From assembly GCA_024919175.1 (NCBI GenBank), contig CP103804.1, forward strand, positions 1,736,001 to 1,800,000: a stretch of 64,000 nucleotides of DNA, in the 5' to 3' direction. The notes beneath the pieces are model-generated. The model was given only the letters and a program-made list of their open reading frames with translations, was not told the origin of the DNA and did no database searches. Below, in pieces: positions 8,230 to 16,560 of this stretch (its first letter is position 1; every line of letters begins with the position of its first letter). Source of the stretch: Clostridioides difficile. GTDB lineage: Bacteria > Bacillota > Clostridia > Peptostreptococcales > Peptostreptococcaceae. The position numbers and the translations under genes were made by a program.

Positions 8230-8382
8230 ATGAGAAATAACAAGTCTAAGGTATTGCTAGGAATACTGTGTCTAGCAACAGGAATGGCAGTAATTTTATC
8301 AATGTTGCTTCCTGGCTGGATTTGGTCAGCACTTACCGCATTAATACTTATTGGATGTGGAGCATTATTATTTTTTTGTTAA
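8230..8382 (+). CDS. Small two-TM membrane protein upstream of spoVM
   Basis: This is a 50-residue protein with a basic N-terminus (MRNNKSK) and two hydrophobic helices (about 8-26 and 30-49) joined by a PGW turn. I choose the ATG at 8230 because GGAGGTG (8219-8225) is 4 bases upstream; the longer frame from 8161 has no binding site. The stop lies 35 bases before spoVM, so it is probably expressed with that sporulation gene. A weak sigma-E-like pair (ATATG 8186-8190, GATACAAG 8203-8210) lies upstream but its spacing is short. I do not recognise the family firmly. A role in spore-coat or membrane assembly is only inferred from position. Confidence 0.65.
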   Translation: MRNNKSKVLLGILCLATGMAVILSMLLPGWIWSALTALILIGCGALLFFC

Positions 8383-8417
8383 AATAATTTTAACTATAAA
8401 GTGTGGGGTGAGTATTG

Positions 8418-8498
8418 ATGAAGATAGTAACAATAAAGTTACCAAAATGGATTTCAAGCATAGTTTTAAAATTTATGAGAAAGAGTAAAAATGATTAA
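8418..8498 (+). CDS. spoVM: Spore morphogenesis peptide SpoVM
   Basis: This 26-codon gene encodes MKIVTIKLPKWISSIVLKFM followed by RKSKND. It aligns without gaps to Bacillus subtilis SpoVM, also 26 residues, sharing the MK..TIKLPK start, a central IV and a basic, Asp-terminated end. SpoVM is an amphipathic helix that binds the positively curved forespore membrane in the mother cell, anchors SpoIVA and inhibits FtsH. The position between thiN and rpmB is also that of B. subtilis. The ribosome-binding region GGGGTGAG is 6-8 bases upstream. It is shorter than most ORF cut-offs. A bidirectional terminator follows at once. Confidence 0.9.
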   Translation: MKIVTIKLPKWISSIVLKFMRKSKND

Positions 8499-8502
8499 AT
8501 TT

Positions 8503-8532
8503 AAAAAGCCTACTTTCGGAAGTAGGCTTTTA
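8503..8532. terminator. Bidirectional terminator between spoVM and rpmB
   Basis: AAAGCCTACTT and AAGTAGGCTTT are perfect arms around TCGG, with A residues on the left and T residues on the right. The hairpin can end spoVM on the plus strand and rpmB on the minus strand. Confidence 0.88.
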
Positions 8533-8542
8533 AACGTGGCTA

Positions 8543-8731
8543 TTAAGCTCTTTCAATTTTACCAGAACGTAAACATCTAGTACAAACTTTTACTCTCTTA
8601 GGAGCTCCATCTATAATCGCTCTTACGCTTCTTAAATTAGCTGACCATGTTCTTTTATTATGTTTATTTGAGTGTGATACTTGGTTTCCAGAAACCTTAC
8701 CTTTACCACATACGCTACATACTTTTGCCAT
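8543..8731 (-). CDS. rpmB: 50S ribosomal protein L28
   Basis: This 62-residue ribosomal protein begins MAKVCSVCGKGKVSGNQVSH, followed by the RRTW-like KRTWSANLRSVRA segment typical of L28. Two CxxC pairs (CSVC and CTRC) make this the zinc-binding (C+) form; some Firmicutes carry a second, C-minus copy for zinc starvation, which is not in this window. It is transcribed alone, divergent from yloU and convergent with spoVM, exactly as in Bacillus. AGGAGG precedes the start and a good vegetative promoter lies 50-80 bases upstream. Confidence 0.97.
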   Translation of the reverse strand: MAKVCSVCGKGKVSGNQVSHSNKHNKRTWSANLRSVRAIIDGAPKRVKVCTRCLRSGKIERA

Positions 8732-9091
8732 CTACGCACACCTCCTTAAAATGATAACTATTTAAAGACTAAAAACATATTTATATTATCATAAATAACA
8801 AAAATTTGCAATAGAAATATATATTTGCCTTACATATATTGAAGAATTTCTTATTATCATATAAAATTATATATATAATTCTATATAAAGTAAATATATT
8901 TGAAAAATAATTATTATTTTTCTTTAAATATATAGATAATACAAGAAATTTTATCCAAAAACTTTTCTAGGTTTAAATTATACCATATTTATAGTATGAT
9001 ATGATTATAATTTTATATAATAAATAAGTAAAAATAGTAAAAAATAAATTAAGAAACATTTTTAATAAAAATAAACTTAAGGGGGTCAACC
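8732..9091. promoter_or_regulatory. Divergent rpmB/yloU intergenic region with rpmB promoter
   Basis: The minus-strand promoter for rpmB reads TTGCAA (8806-8811), a 17-bp spacer and TAATAT (8783-8788). The rest is about 85% A+T with several TATA-like stretches; a plus-strand promoter for yloU must lie here (TATAAT-like motifs around 9003-9017), but I cannot pick its -35 box. No gene or stable structure is visible. Confidence 0.65.
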
Positions 9092-9442
9092 ATGAGTGCA
9101 AAGGTAATGAATCAATATGGAAGTATAGAAATAGATAATCAAGTGATAGCTCAAGTCACATATAGAGCTGCAATGGAAAGTTATGGGCTAGTAGGATTAG
9201 CATCTAAATCTAAAGGAATAGTAGAATTATTAAAAGGTGAAAATGCTACTAAAGGTGTTAGAGTAGAAGAAGTAGAAGAAGATGCCATAGCAATAGAACT
9301 TTATGTTATAATACAATATGGTACAAATATATCTACAGTTGCAAACAACATAATAGATAGAGTTAAATATGTAGTTGAAAAGATGACTGGTGTAAGAGTC
9401 ACTAAAATTGATATTAATGTACAAGGAATAAGAGTTAAGTAA
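9092..9442 (+). CDS. Asp23/Gls24 family envelope stress protein (YloU)
   Basis: This is a 116-residue Asp23/Gls24 domain protein (DUF322) with the typical GSIEIDNQVIAQVTYRAAMESYG start and a VTKIDINVQGIRV end. Family members are small cytosolic or membrane-associated proteins tied to envelope stress and, through the adjacent fakA, to lipid metabolism. It sits 18 bases before fakA and is co-transcribed with it; this pairing (yloU-yloV) is nearly universal in Firmicutes. The ribosome-binding site AAGGGGGTC precedes the ATG. Its molecular function is unresolved in the family. Confidence 0.92.
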   Translation: MSAKVMNQYGSIEIDNQVIAQVTYRAAMESYGLVGLASKSKGIVELLKGENATKGVRVEEVEEDAIAIELYVIIQYGTNISTVANNIIDRVKYVVEKMTGVRVTKIDINVQGIRVK

Positions 9443-9460
9443 TTTTATAGGAGGAAAGAA

Positions 9461-11104
9461 ATGATTCAGTATATAGATGGTAAAAGGTTAAGAGAGATGT
9501 TCATTTCAGGTGCAAACAATCTCCAAAACAATAAAGATTTAGTTGACAAATTAAACGTATTCCCTGTACCAGATGGAGATACAGGGACTAATATGTCCTT
9601 AACTATATCTTATGCCTTAAAAGAGTTAGCGAAAGTAGACAATGATAATATATCAGACATCGGAAAAGCATTATCTAAAGGCTCTTTAATGGGTGCTAGA
9701 GGAAACTCAGGAGTTATACTTTCACAAATAATTAGAGGTATAGCTAAGTCTATAGAGGGAAAAAGTAAATTATCAACAGATGATTTAGCAAAAGCTTTTA
9801 AAAATGGTTCTGACACAGCTTATAAAGCTGTAATAAAACCAATTGAAGGAACTATACTTACTGTAGTTAGAGAGAGCGGAGAGTTTGCAGTAAAAGCTGC
9901 TAAAAAGGAAAAAGATGTAGTAAAGTTTTTAAGTATGCTTGTAAAGGAGTCAAATGCTTCACTAGAAAGAACTCCAGACCTTCTAAAAAATCTAAAGGAT
10001 GCTGGTGTAGTTGATTCTGGAGGAAAAGGGCTTGTACTTATATATGAAGGTATGTTAGCTTCTATAAAGGGTAACAATATAGAAATAAAAAGTACTAACC
10101 TAGACACTAGTGTTGCAACAAATATAGACTTCCCAAAGAATAGCATTAGCACAGATGATATAAAATACTGTTATTGTACAGAATTTATACTAGAAAGTTC
10201 TAAAGTAGAAGATACTAAAATACGAGATATAATGATGGCCTATGGTGATAGTTTAGCAGTAGTTGGAGATGATGGAGTCATAAAGGTACATGTACACACT
10301 AATGACCCAGGAGACGTGCTTCAAGAAGCTCTAAAGTACGGTCAATTATTAACTATAAAAATAGAAAATATGAAGTTACAACATGAAAATACAATATTAG
10401 AAGTAGAAGAAAAAAAAGAAAATGATAGTGAGCCTTTAGAAGAAGAAAGAGAATTTGGATTTATAGCAACTTCTATGGGTGAAGGATTAGCAAATATATT
10501 TAAAGATTTTGGTGTTGACCATATAATAGAAGGTGGTCAAACTATGAATCCAAGTACTGAAGACTTTATGAATGCCATAAAGGATATAAATGCTAAAAAT
10601 ATATTTATTTTCCCAAATAACAGCAACATAATAATGGCTGCTAACCAAGCTAAAGAATTGAGTGATAAAAACATAATAGTTATACCTACAAAAAACACAC
10701 CTCAAGGATTTGCTGCATTAGTAACATTTAATGGAGAATTAAGTGAAGATGAAAATGAAGAAGCTATGATGAATGCTTTAAATTCAGTTAAATCAGGTCA
10801 AGTAACTTTTGCTGTTAGGGATACAGTAATGAATGAAATTGATGTTAAAGAAGGTAATATAATTGGAATTGCAGAAGGTAAATTATTATCAGCAGGGGAT
10901 TATGTAGATGAAGTAACATCAAATCTTATTGAAAAATTGGTTGATGAGGATACTGCTATAATAACTTTATTCTTTGGTGAAGATGTTACAGAATCTCAGG
11001 CAAATGAACTTCGTACTTCTTTAGAAGAAAAATTTGAAGATGTAGATGTGGAATTATATTATGGAGGACAACCTCTTTATTATTACTTAATTTCAGTTGA
11101 ATAA
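9461..11104 (+). CDS. fakA: Fatty acid kinase catalytic subunit FakA (YloV)
   Basis: This 547-residue protein has an N-terminal DAK2 nucleotide-binding domain (about 1-200) with NVFPVPDGDTGTNMSLT and LMGARGNSGVILSQIIRG, which bind ATP and Mg. A middle domain follows, then a C-terminal DegV-like domain (about 315-547) with FIFPNNSNI and IPTKNTPQG. FakA works with a fatty-acid-binding FakB (DegV family, elsewhere in the genome) to phosphorylate exogenous fatty acids for phospholipid synthesis. Assignment to FakA rests on domain order, length and the upstream Asp23-family gene. A terminator separates it from recG. Confidence 0.92.
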   Translation: MIQYIDGKRLREMFISGANNLQNNKDLVDKLNVFPVPDGDTGTNMSLTISYALKELAKVDNDNISDIGKALSKGSLMGARGNSGVILSQIIRGIAKSIEGKSKLSTDDLAKAFKNGSDTAYKAVIKPIEGTILTVVRESGEFAVKAAKKEKDVVKFLSMLVKESNASLERTPDLLKNLKDAGVVDSGGKGLVLIYEGMLASIKGNNIEIKSTNLDTSVATNIDFPKNSISTDDIKYCYCTEFILESSKVEDTKIRDIMMAYGDSLAVVGDDGVIKVHVHTNDPGDVLQEALKYGQLLTIKIENMKLQHENTILEVEEKKENDSEPLEEEREFGFIATSMGEGLANIFKDFGVDHIIEGGQTMNPSTEDFMNAIKDINAKNIFIFPNNSNIIMAANQAKELSDKNIIVIPTKNTPQGFAALVTFNGELSEDENEEAMMNALNSVKSGQVTFAVRDTVMNEIDVKEGNIIGIAEGKLLSAGDYVDEVTSNLIEKLVDEDTAIITLFFGEDVTESQANELRTSLEEKFEDVDVELYYGGQPLYYYLISVE

Positions 11105-11112
11105 TGATTATA

Positions 11113-11164
11113 AGAACCTGTATGACCATGTAGCTTTTATAAAGTTGGTTGTACAGGATTTTTG
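11113..11164 (+). terminator. Terminator after fakA
   Basis: CCTGTATGACCA (from 11114) can pair with TGGTTGTACAGG (to about 11156) around an AT-rich loop, followed by a T run. Pairing is imperfect but strong at both ends. Confidence 0.7.
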
Positions 11165-11181
11165 TGTAGTAGGTGATATAT

Positions 11182-13242
11182 TTGTTGGATTTGTATAAAG
11201 ATGTTCAATATGTTAAAGGAATAGGCCCTAAAAAGGCATGTAAGCTAAATAAGTTGGGTATATTCACATTAAAGGACCTATTGTATTATTTTCCAAGACA
11301 ATTCGAAGATAGAAATAATCTTAAGAAAATAGCACAGTTGGAGAATGATGAAAAAGCTACAATAAAAGCAGTAATATCAAGTATAAATACATTTAGTCCA
11401 AAAGAAGGAATGACTTTAACAAAAATTGATGTAAAAGATGAAACTGGTTCAGCTAAATTAGTGTTTTTTAATAAAACTTATATAAAAAATACATTTAGAC
11501 CTGGAGATTCAATATTAGTTTTTGGAAAAGTTAAGAAAAGATTTAATAATTTAGAACTTACATCATGTGAATTAGAATATCTTACTAATTCACCTAAAAA
11601 TACATGTAGATTTATGCCTGTGTATCAACTTACATATGGTGTTACAAATAAAGAGATTATAAGTATAATTAAGACTGTACTTGAAGATAAAGAATTGATT
11701 ATACAAGAATATATGCCACAAAGAATTATAGAAAAATATAGATTATGTAACATAGATTTTGCAGTTAGAAATATTCATTCACCAAACGATAAGGAATCGT
11801 TAAAAATAGCTTTATATAGAATTGTATTTGAAGAGTTACTTATATTACAGTTGGGATTGTTTGTATTTAAAAGTGGAAGAAATAAAGAAAATGGAATAAA
11901 ATTTACAACAAGTGAAAGTTTAAAAAATATAATAAATTCTTTACCATTTAAATTAACTAAAGCTCAGAATAGAGCATTAGATGAAATTATAAATGATATG
12001 AATTCTGATAAAATAATGAATAGATTGGTTCAAGGTGATGTAGGTAGTGGTAAAACAGTAGTTGCTCTCTTAGCACTTGCAAATTGTGTTTTAAATGGCT
12101 ATCAAGGAGCTTTGATGGCACCTACAGAGATATTAGCAGGACAGCATTATATTTCGCTTACTGAAACCTTAAAAGATTTTGGCATAAATGTAGGCTTATT
12201 AATAGGTAGCCTTACCAAAAAACAAAAAGATACAGTATTAGAACAAATTAAAAATAATGAAATTGATATACTGATAGGAACACATGCATTAATTGAAGAT
12301 AAAGTTGAATTTAATAATATTGGTCTAGTTATAACAGATGAGCAGCATAGATTTGGAGTTATGCAAAGAAGTAGACTTTCATTAAAAGGAATAAATCCAG
12401 ATATACTAGTAATGACAGCGACACCAATACCAAGAACATTAGCACTTATACTTTATGGAGATTTAGATATTTCTATTATAGATGAGCTCCCACCAGGGAG
12501 ACAACCAATAGAAACACTTGCTATAGAAAAGAGCAAGAGGGATAGAGCTTATAATAATCTAGTAAGAAGAGAAGTTGAATCGGGAAGGCAAGTATATATT
12601 GTATGTCCACTAGTGGAAGAAAGTGAAGCAATAGAAGCTAAGTCAGCTGTTGAATTAGTAGAGGAATTAAGGTCTGAATACTTCTCGGATTTAAGACTTG
12701 GACTTCTTCATGGGAAAATGAAATCAAGTGAAAAAGATGAAGTAATGAGTAACTTTAAGAATAAAGAAATAGATATTTTGGTTTCAACAACAGTTATAGA
12801 AGTTGGTGTCAATGTGCCAAATGCAACTCTAATGATAATAGAGAATGCTGAAAGATTTGGTCTTGCACAATTACATCAGCTTCGAGGTAGAGTTGGAAGA
12901 GGAAGCCATAAGTCATATTGTGTACTAATTTATGATTCTAAAACAGATGTATGCAGGCAGAGAATGTCTATAATGGAAGAAACAAATGATGGATTTAGAA
13001 TTTCAGAAAAGGATTTAGAAATAAGAGGGCCTGGAGAATTTTTTGGTACTAGACAACATGGGCTTCCAGAATTAAAAGTAGCAAATTTATTTAAGCATAT
13101 AAAAATATTAAAATTAGCACAACAAGAAGCGCGATATATATTAGGTGAAGACAATAATCTACAATTGAAAGAGAATATTCCACTTAAAAAGGAAATTATA
13201 GATAAATTTAAAGATACATTAGAAGAAATCTCATTAAATTAA
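11182..13242 (+). CDS. recG: ATP-dependent DNA helicase RecG
   Basis: This superfamily 2 helicase of about 686 residues remodels stalled replication forks and Holliday junctions. A short helix-hairpin-helix-like lead (VQYVKGIGPKKACKL) and an OB-fold wedge domain (about 50-150) precede the motor domains. The motor has Walker A QGDVGSGKTVVALL, the DEQH box ITDEQHRFGV, motif III MTATPIPRTLAL and motif VI QLRGRVGRGSHKS. The C-terminal RecG clamp motif is present (GPGEFFGTRQHGLPELKVA). The start is probably TTG 11182, after AGGTG (11171-11175), rather than the GTG at 11173 that overlaps this site. In Bacillus sdaAB-sdaAA lie between yloV and recG; here they are absent. Confidence 0.95.
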   Translation: MLDLYKDVQYVKGIGPKKACKLNKLGIFTLKDLLYYFPRQFEDRNNLKKIAQLENDEKATIKAVISSINTFSPKEGMTLTKIDVKDETGSAKLVFFNKTYIKNTFRPGDSILVFGKVKKRFNNLELTSCELEYLTNSPKNTCRFMPVYQLTYGVTNKEIISIIKTVLEDKELIIQEYMPQRIIEKYRLCNIDFAVRNIHSPNDKESLKIALYRIVFEELLILQLGLFVFKSGRNKENGIKFTTSESLKNIINSLPFKLTKAQNRALDEIINDMNSDKIMNRLVQGDVGSGKTVVALLALANCVLNGYQGALMAPTEILAGQHYISLTETLKDFGINVGLLIGSLTKKQKDTVLEQIKNNEIDILIGTHALIEDKVEFNNIGLVITDEQHRFGVMQRSRLSLKGINPDILVMTATPIPRTLALILYGDLDISIIDELPPGRQPIETLAIEKSKRDRAYNNLVRREVESGRQVYIVCPLVEESEAIEAKSAVELVEELRSEYFSDLRLGLLHGKMKSSEKDEVMSNFKNKEIDILVSTTVIEVGVNVPNATLMIIENAERFGLAQLHQLRGRVGRGSHKSYCVLIYDSKTDVCRQRMSIMEETNDGFRISEKDLEIRGPGEFFGTRQHGLPELKVANLFKHIKILKLAQQEARYILGEDNNLQLKENIPLKKEIIDKFKDTLEEISLN

Positions 13243-13300
13243 TTTTAATTTATGTTAAAATATTATTGATATAAGAATGTGCTGAAGGGAGATTGTCATA

Positions 13301-13855
13301 TTGAGAGTAATTTCAGGAAAAGCAAGAGGATTAAAATTAAATACTCCAAAAAATGAAGATGTAAGGCCAACAACAGATAGAGTAAAAGAGTCTTTATTTA
13401 ATATAATAAATTCATATATAATAGAAAGTGAAGTTCTAGATTTATTTGCTGGAACGGGTTCTTTAGGAATAGAGTGTTTGTCCAGAGGTGCAAAAGCATG
13501 TACTTTTGTAGATGTTAGTAAAGAAAGTATAGAAATTGTTAAATCTAATATAAAAAAAGCAAGGGTTGAAAATGAGAGTTTTATTTTAAATCTTGATTTT
13601 AAAACTGCTATAGATAAGCTTAAGTTACAAAATAGTAAATTTGACATAATTTTTATGGACCCTCCGTATTATAAAAATATGTTTATAGAAGCTATTGAAA
13701 AAATAGATAATTCCAATTTATTGAATGAAGATGGAATAATAGTTGTAGAGCATGATACTAATGATTTATTTCCAGATAAGATATGTAAGTTAGAAAAAAC
13801 TAAAGATAAAAAATATGGAAATACTACACTAACTTTTTATAAGGTGGAGGCATAA
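13301..13855 (+). CDS. rsmD: 16S rRNA (guanine966-N2)-methyltransferase RsmD
   Basis: This 184-residue Rossmann methyltransferase modifies G966 of 16S rRNA. It begins RVISGKARGLKL, a clear RsmD signature, followed by RPTTDRVKESLFNII. The SAM-binding motif LDLFAGTGSLGIE is near residue 46, and the catalytic (D/N)PPY motif appears as MDPPYYKN near residue 120. The start is TTG 13301, after AAGGGAG (about 13286-13292); no closer start keeps the N-terminal signature. The stop is 1 base before coaD, and rsmD-coaD is a conserved pair in bacteria. Confidence 0.95.
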   Translation: MRVISGKARGLKLNTPKNEDVRPTTDRVKESLFNIINSYIIESEVLDLFAGTGSLGIECLSRGAKACTFVDVSKESIEIVKSNIKKARVENESFILNLDFKTAIDKLKLQNSKFDIIFMDPPYYKNMFIEAIEKIDNSNLLNEDGIIVVEHDTNDLFPDKICKLEKTKDKKYGNTTLTFYKVEA

Positions 13856-13856
13856 G

Positions 13857-14354
13857 ATGGAAAATAAACCTAGAAAAGCTATATTTGCAGGAAGCTTTGA
13901 TCCAATTACTAATGGACATTTAGATATTATTTGCAGGGCTTCGAAGTTATTTGACGAATTACAAATAGGAGTCCTAAATAATCCTAATAAAAAAGGTCTA
14001 TTTAGCTTTGATGAAAGAGTAGAACTTATAAAAAAAAGTACAAGCCATCTAGACAATATAAAAGTTGTAACTTTTGATGGGTTATTAATAAATTACTGTC
14101 AAGAAAATGGAATTGGAGCACTAGTTAGAGGTGTAAGAAGTGGTGCTGATGTTGATTATGAACTTCAAATGGCTCATATGAATAGAGAGCTTAATCCAGA
14201 TATAGAGACTATAATTTTACCAAGCTGTACAAAGTATTCATTTATAAGTTCATCTTTAATAAAAGAGGTTTTGCTCTTTGATGCTGATATAAAAAATTTG
14301 GTTCCAAAAATTGTTTTGGAAGAATTAAAGAAAAAAACTACTGGGGGTAATTGA
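13857..14354 (+). CDS. coaD: Phosphopantetheine adenylyltransferase
   Basis: CoaD converts 4'-phosphopantetheine and ATP to dephospho-CoA, the penultimate step of CoA synthesis. The 165-residue length is normal. The nucleotidyltransferase motif GSFDPITNGHLDII (TxGH) is at residues 11-24, the substrate loop YELQMAHMNREL is central, and the ISSSLIKEV motif is near residue 130. It is coupled to rsmD by a 1-base gap. The same window carries panG-panB-panC, which make pantothenate, the precursor of this pathway, though 47 kb away. Confidence 0.97.
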   Translation: MENKPRKAIFAGSFDPITNGHLDIICRASKLFDELQIGVLNNPNKKGLFSFDERVELIKKSTSHLDNIKVVTFDGLLINYCQENGIGALVRGVRSGADVDYELQMAHMNRELNPDIETIILPSCTKYSFISSSLIKEVLLFDADIKNLVPKIVLEELKKKTTGGN

Positions 14355-14357
14355 TAT

Positions 14358-14882
14358 ATGAAGATAGATTTGGAAATGATTGAACTATTTGATCAGTTAG
14401 AGGAGATATTTAGAAGTGCTTCTACAATTCCTTTTTCACATAAATGTACTGTAGACAAGGATGAAGTTTTAGCGATAGTTAATGATATAAGAACTTTAAT
14501 ACCAGAGGAAGTAACACAGGCAGTTTGGATAAATAAAGAAAGAAATAAAATAATAAGCCAAGCTAAACAGGATGCTACAAACATAGTTGAACAAGCACAA
14601 AAAGAAGCTGAAAGAATACAACAAGAATATCAGGAAAATATAGAAGAATTAAAGAAAAATTCTGAAGATGTAGTAAAAGCATATGTAGAGTCAAGTGAAC
14701 CTGTTGTTCAAGCAGACCAAAGAGCTAAGGATATAGTTGACAGAGCTGAAAGAATAGCCAATGAGATAAGAATTGGTTCAATTGAATATGCAGAAGATGT
14801 GCTTTCTAGTGTTGAGTATAATTTAAAAGAAATATTAGAAGAAATAAAAAGAGATAAAGCTGAACTTAGACCTAAAAAATAA
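14358..14882 (+). CDS. Coiled-coil protein downstream of coaD
   Basis: This 174-residue cytosolic protein has no membrane segment. From about residue 60 it is a long charged helix rich in Ala, Glu, Lys and Gln (NIVEQAQKEAERIQQEYQEN), resembling the stalk helix of ATP synthase subunit b, and databases often name it ATPase or F0F1-b-like for that reason. The N-terminal part (about 1-55) is conserved-looking and may be a DivIVA- or YlmF-like dimerisation module. It lies 3 bases after coaD and is co-transcribed. Function is unknown; a structural or scaffold role is inferred from the coiled coil. Confidence 0.8.
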   Translation: MKIDLEMIELFDQLEEIFRSASTIPFSHKCTVDKDEVLAIVNDIRTLIPEEVTQAVWINKERNKIISQAKQDATNIVEQAQKEAERIQQEYQENIEELKKNSEDVVKAYVESSEPVVQADQRAKDIVDRAERIANEIRIGSIEYAEDVLSSVEYNLKEILEEIKRDKAELRPKK

Positions 14883-14903
14883 ATTTTTTAAGTAGGTAAA
14901 AAC

Positions 14904-14932
14904 AGGCCATATAATTATATGGTCTATTTTTT
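14904..14932 (+). terminator. Terminator after the rsmD-coaD operon
   Basis: AGGCCATATA pairs with TATATGGTCT (one G-T pair) around AT, and a T run follows from 14926. Confidence 0.85.
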
Positions 14933-14940
14933 ATGTAGAA

Positions 14941-15184
14941 ATTTAATAAAATAAATCTTAAAACTAAAAATTTCACTAAAAAATTTTAGTTTATCTTAAC
15001 TATATTGATTGCCATAAAAAATAAAAATGGCAACGTTGCTATAGAAAAAAACTATAATAAAAAAAAACACATAGAAAAAACTGATTAGACAAGAAATACA
15101 TGCTTTGATAATATTTTAAATGGAATAAAATTATGTAGAATTACAATGAAAAAAGAAAAACCAAACAAGATGGAGGGAATTAAG
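14941..15184 (+). promoter_or_regulatory. Promoter region of sugar ABC operon with palindromic operator
   Basis: A perfect 10-bp palindrome GCAACGTTGC (15030-15039) sits in TGGCAACGTTGCTA, a 12 of 14 match to the clostridial catabolite motif TGNAANCGNTNNCA; it also fits a LacI-type operator. It overlaps a 7-bp inverted repeat (TTGCCAT 15009-15015, ATGGCAA 15027-15033). A TATAAT box is at 15053-15058, so the palindrome falls near the -35 position, where a repressor would block transcription. CcpA or a LacI-family sugar repressor is therefore the likely regulator. Confidence 0.55.
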
Positions 15185-16462
15185 GTGAGTATGTTGAAAA
15201 AATTGTGCTCACTAGCTATGGTGTCAATTATGACTACAACACTTATAACAGGGTGTTCAAATGCTAGTGGAAAAGATGCAAAAAAGGATGGAGAAAAAGA
15301 AAAGCTAGTTCTTTGGATGCCACCAGTAGAAGATAATATGAAGGAAGTTTGGGACCCTATTTTAGATAAATTTGAGGAAAAAAATAATTGTGAAGTAGAT
15401 TTACAGATAATTCCTTGGGAAAATTATTCAGAAAAATTTGCAACAGCCATAAGTGCTGATGAAGGCCCTGATGTTGGGTATATGTATGCAGAAATGTATC
15501 CTCAATTTATACAAAGTGGAGCAGTAGAAGATTTAACTAACTATGCAACTAAAGAAGATAAAGAACAATCTATTTACATAAAAACATCTGAAATGATGGG
15601 TGGAATGTATGGAATGCCATTCCAAGCAGCAAATCCAGGTGTATTATACTATAACAAAGATATTCTAGATAAAATAGGAGAAAAACCTCCTGAAACATGG
15701 GAAGACTTTAAAAGAATCTGCCAAAAAGCAACAAAGGATACTGATGGCGATGGGAAAATAGACCAATGGGGATTAGCTCAAGGATGGGGAGCTAAAACTT
15801 TTGGTAACATGAACTGGAACTGGTATCCATATTTATGGCAAGCTGGTGGAGATATATTTAATGACGATTTAAAATCAGTTAAATTTAACGATAAGAGTGG
15901 TTTAGAAGCAGCTAATTTCTTAAAAGAATTACAAGCATATGTGCCTGAAGATTCTTTATCTAAAGATAGTAATGAAATGATAGAAAGTGTATTTGGACCA
16001 GGAAAAGCGGCATTTACTATAATGTTATCTTCTGCTGCAACAAGTGTGTTTGATAAGTCATTCCCAGATTTAAATTGGGGATTTGTAACTGGTTTAGAAG
16101 GTAAGAAAGCTGCAACTTTTGGAGCAGTAGACCACTTATCTTTAATGTCATCAGCAAAAGATAAAAAACTTGCATATAAATTAATACAACATATGTTAAG
16201 CGTTGAATCAATGACAGAATTCCATAAAGCAATACCAAGAGCACCAATAACAAAAGGTGAACCATATCAAGGTGATGAAAGATTTAAAGAAATGGTTGAA
16301 AATGATAAGGATGTATATAGACCATTGGTAGTAGGACCACATGGTGTTGAAATATATGAATATTTATGGAAAGAACTTCAAACTATGATTTCAGGAGATA
16401 AGACTCCAAAACAAGCATTAGATGATGCTGCAAAATATTCAAATGATTTATTAGCACAATAA
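15185..16462 (+). CDS. Sugar ABC transporter substrate-binding lipoprotein
   Basis: This extracytoplasmic solute-binding protein (family 1, MalE/UgpB-like) has about 425 residues. It has a lipoprotein signal peptide: Lys-Lys, a hydrophobic stretch and lipobox LITGC, with a linker rich in Lys and Gly. The mature start KLVLWMPPVEDN and central YNKDILDKIGEKPPETWEDF are typical of carbohydrate binders. I choose GTG 15185 because GGAGGG (15172-15177) is 7 bases upstream; the longer frame would spoil the signal peptide. It leads an operon with two permeases and a DUF4091 protein. The substrate is probably an oligosaccharide or host glycan, which is inference from the context. Confidence 0.9.
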   Translation: MSMLKKLCSLAMVSIMTTTLITGCSNASGKDAKKDGEKEKLVLWMPPVEDNMKEVWDPILDKFEEKNNCEVDLQIIPWENYSEKFATAISADEGPDVGYMYAEMYPQFIQSGAVEDLTNYATKEDKEQSIYIKTSEMMGGMYGMPFQAANPGVLYYNKDILDKIGEKPPETWEDFKRICQKATKDTDGDGKIDQWGLAQGWGAKTFGNMNWNWYPYLWQAGGDIFNDDLKSVKFNDKSGLEAANFLKELQAYVPEDSLSKDSNEMIESVFGPGKAAFTIMLSSAATSVFDKSFPDLNWGFVTGLEGKKAATFGAVDHLSLMSSAKDKKLAYKLIQHMLSVESMTEFHKAIPRAPITKGEPYQGDERFKEMVENDKDVYRPLVVGPHGVEIYEYLWKELQTMISGDKTPKQALDDAAKYSNDLLAQ

Positions 16463-16506
16463 AAGTTTAAGGCTGTAAGATGTTATAAAATACTTTACAG
16501 ATTAAA

Positions 16507-16538
16507 ATTAGCATTGTATTTATAAGTACAATGCTAAT
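16507..16538 (+). other. Intercistronic hairpin after binding-protein gene
   Basis: ATTAGCATTGTA and TACAATGCTAAT form a perfect 12-bp stem around an 8-base loop between the binding-protein and permease genes, without a U tract. Such hairpins protect the upstream message and let the binding protein be made in excess over the permeases, a known pattern in binding-protein operons. Confidence 0.7.
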
Positions 16539-16560
16539 ATTTATATTGGAGAGGATAAAA

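Noticed and set aside
9230..9424. Minus-strand ORF opposite yloU
   Set aside because: Low-complexity Tyr/Asn/Ile antisense shadow.
15009..15039. Full CRISPR or phage attachment site at the sugar operon palindrome
   Set aside because: Only one short palindrome and one inverted repeat, with no spacers, integrase or repeats nearby.
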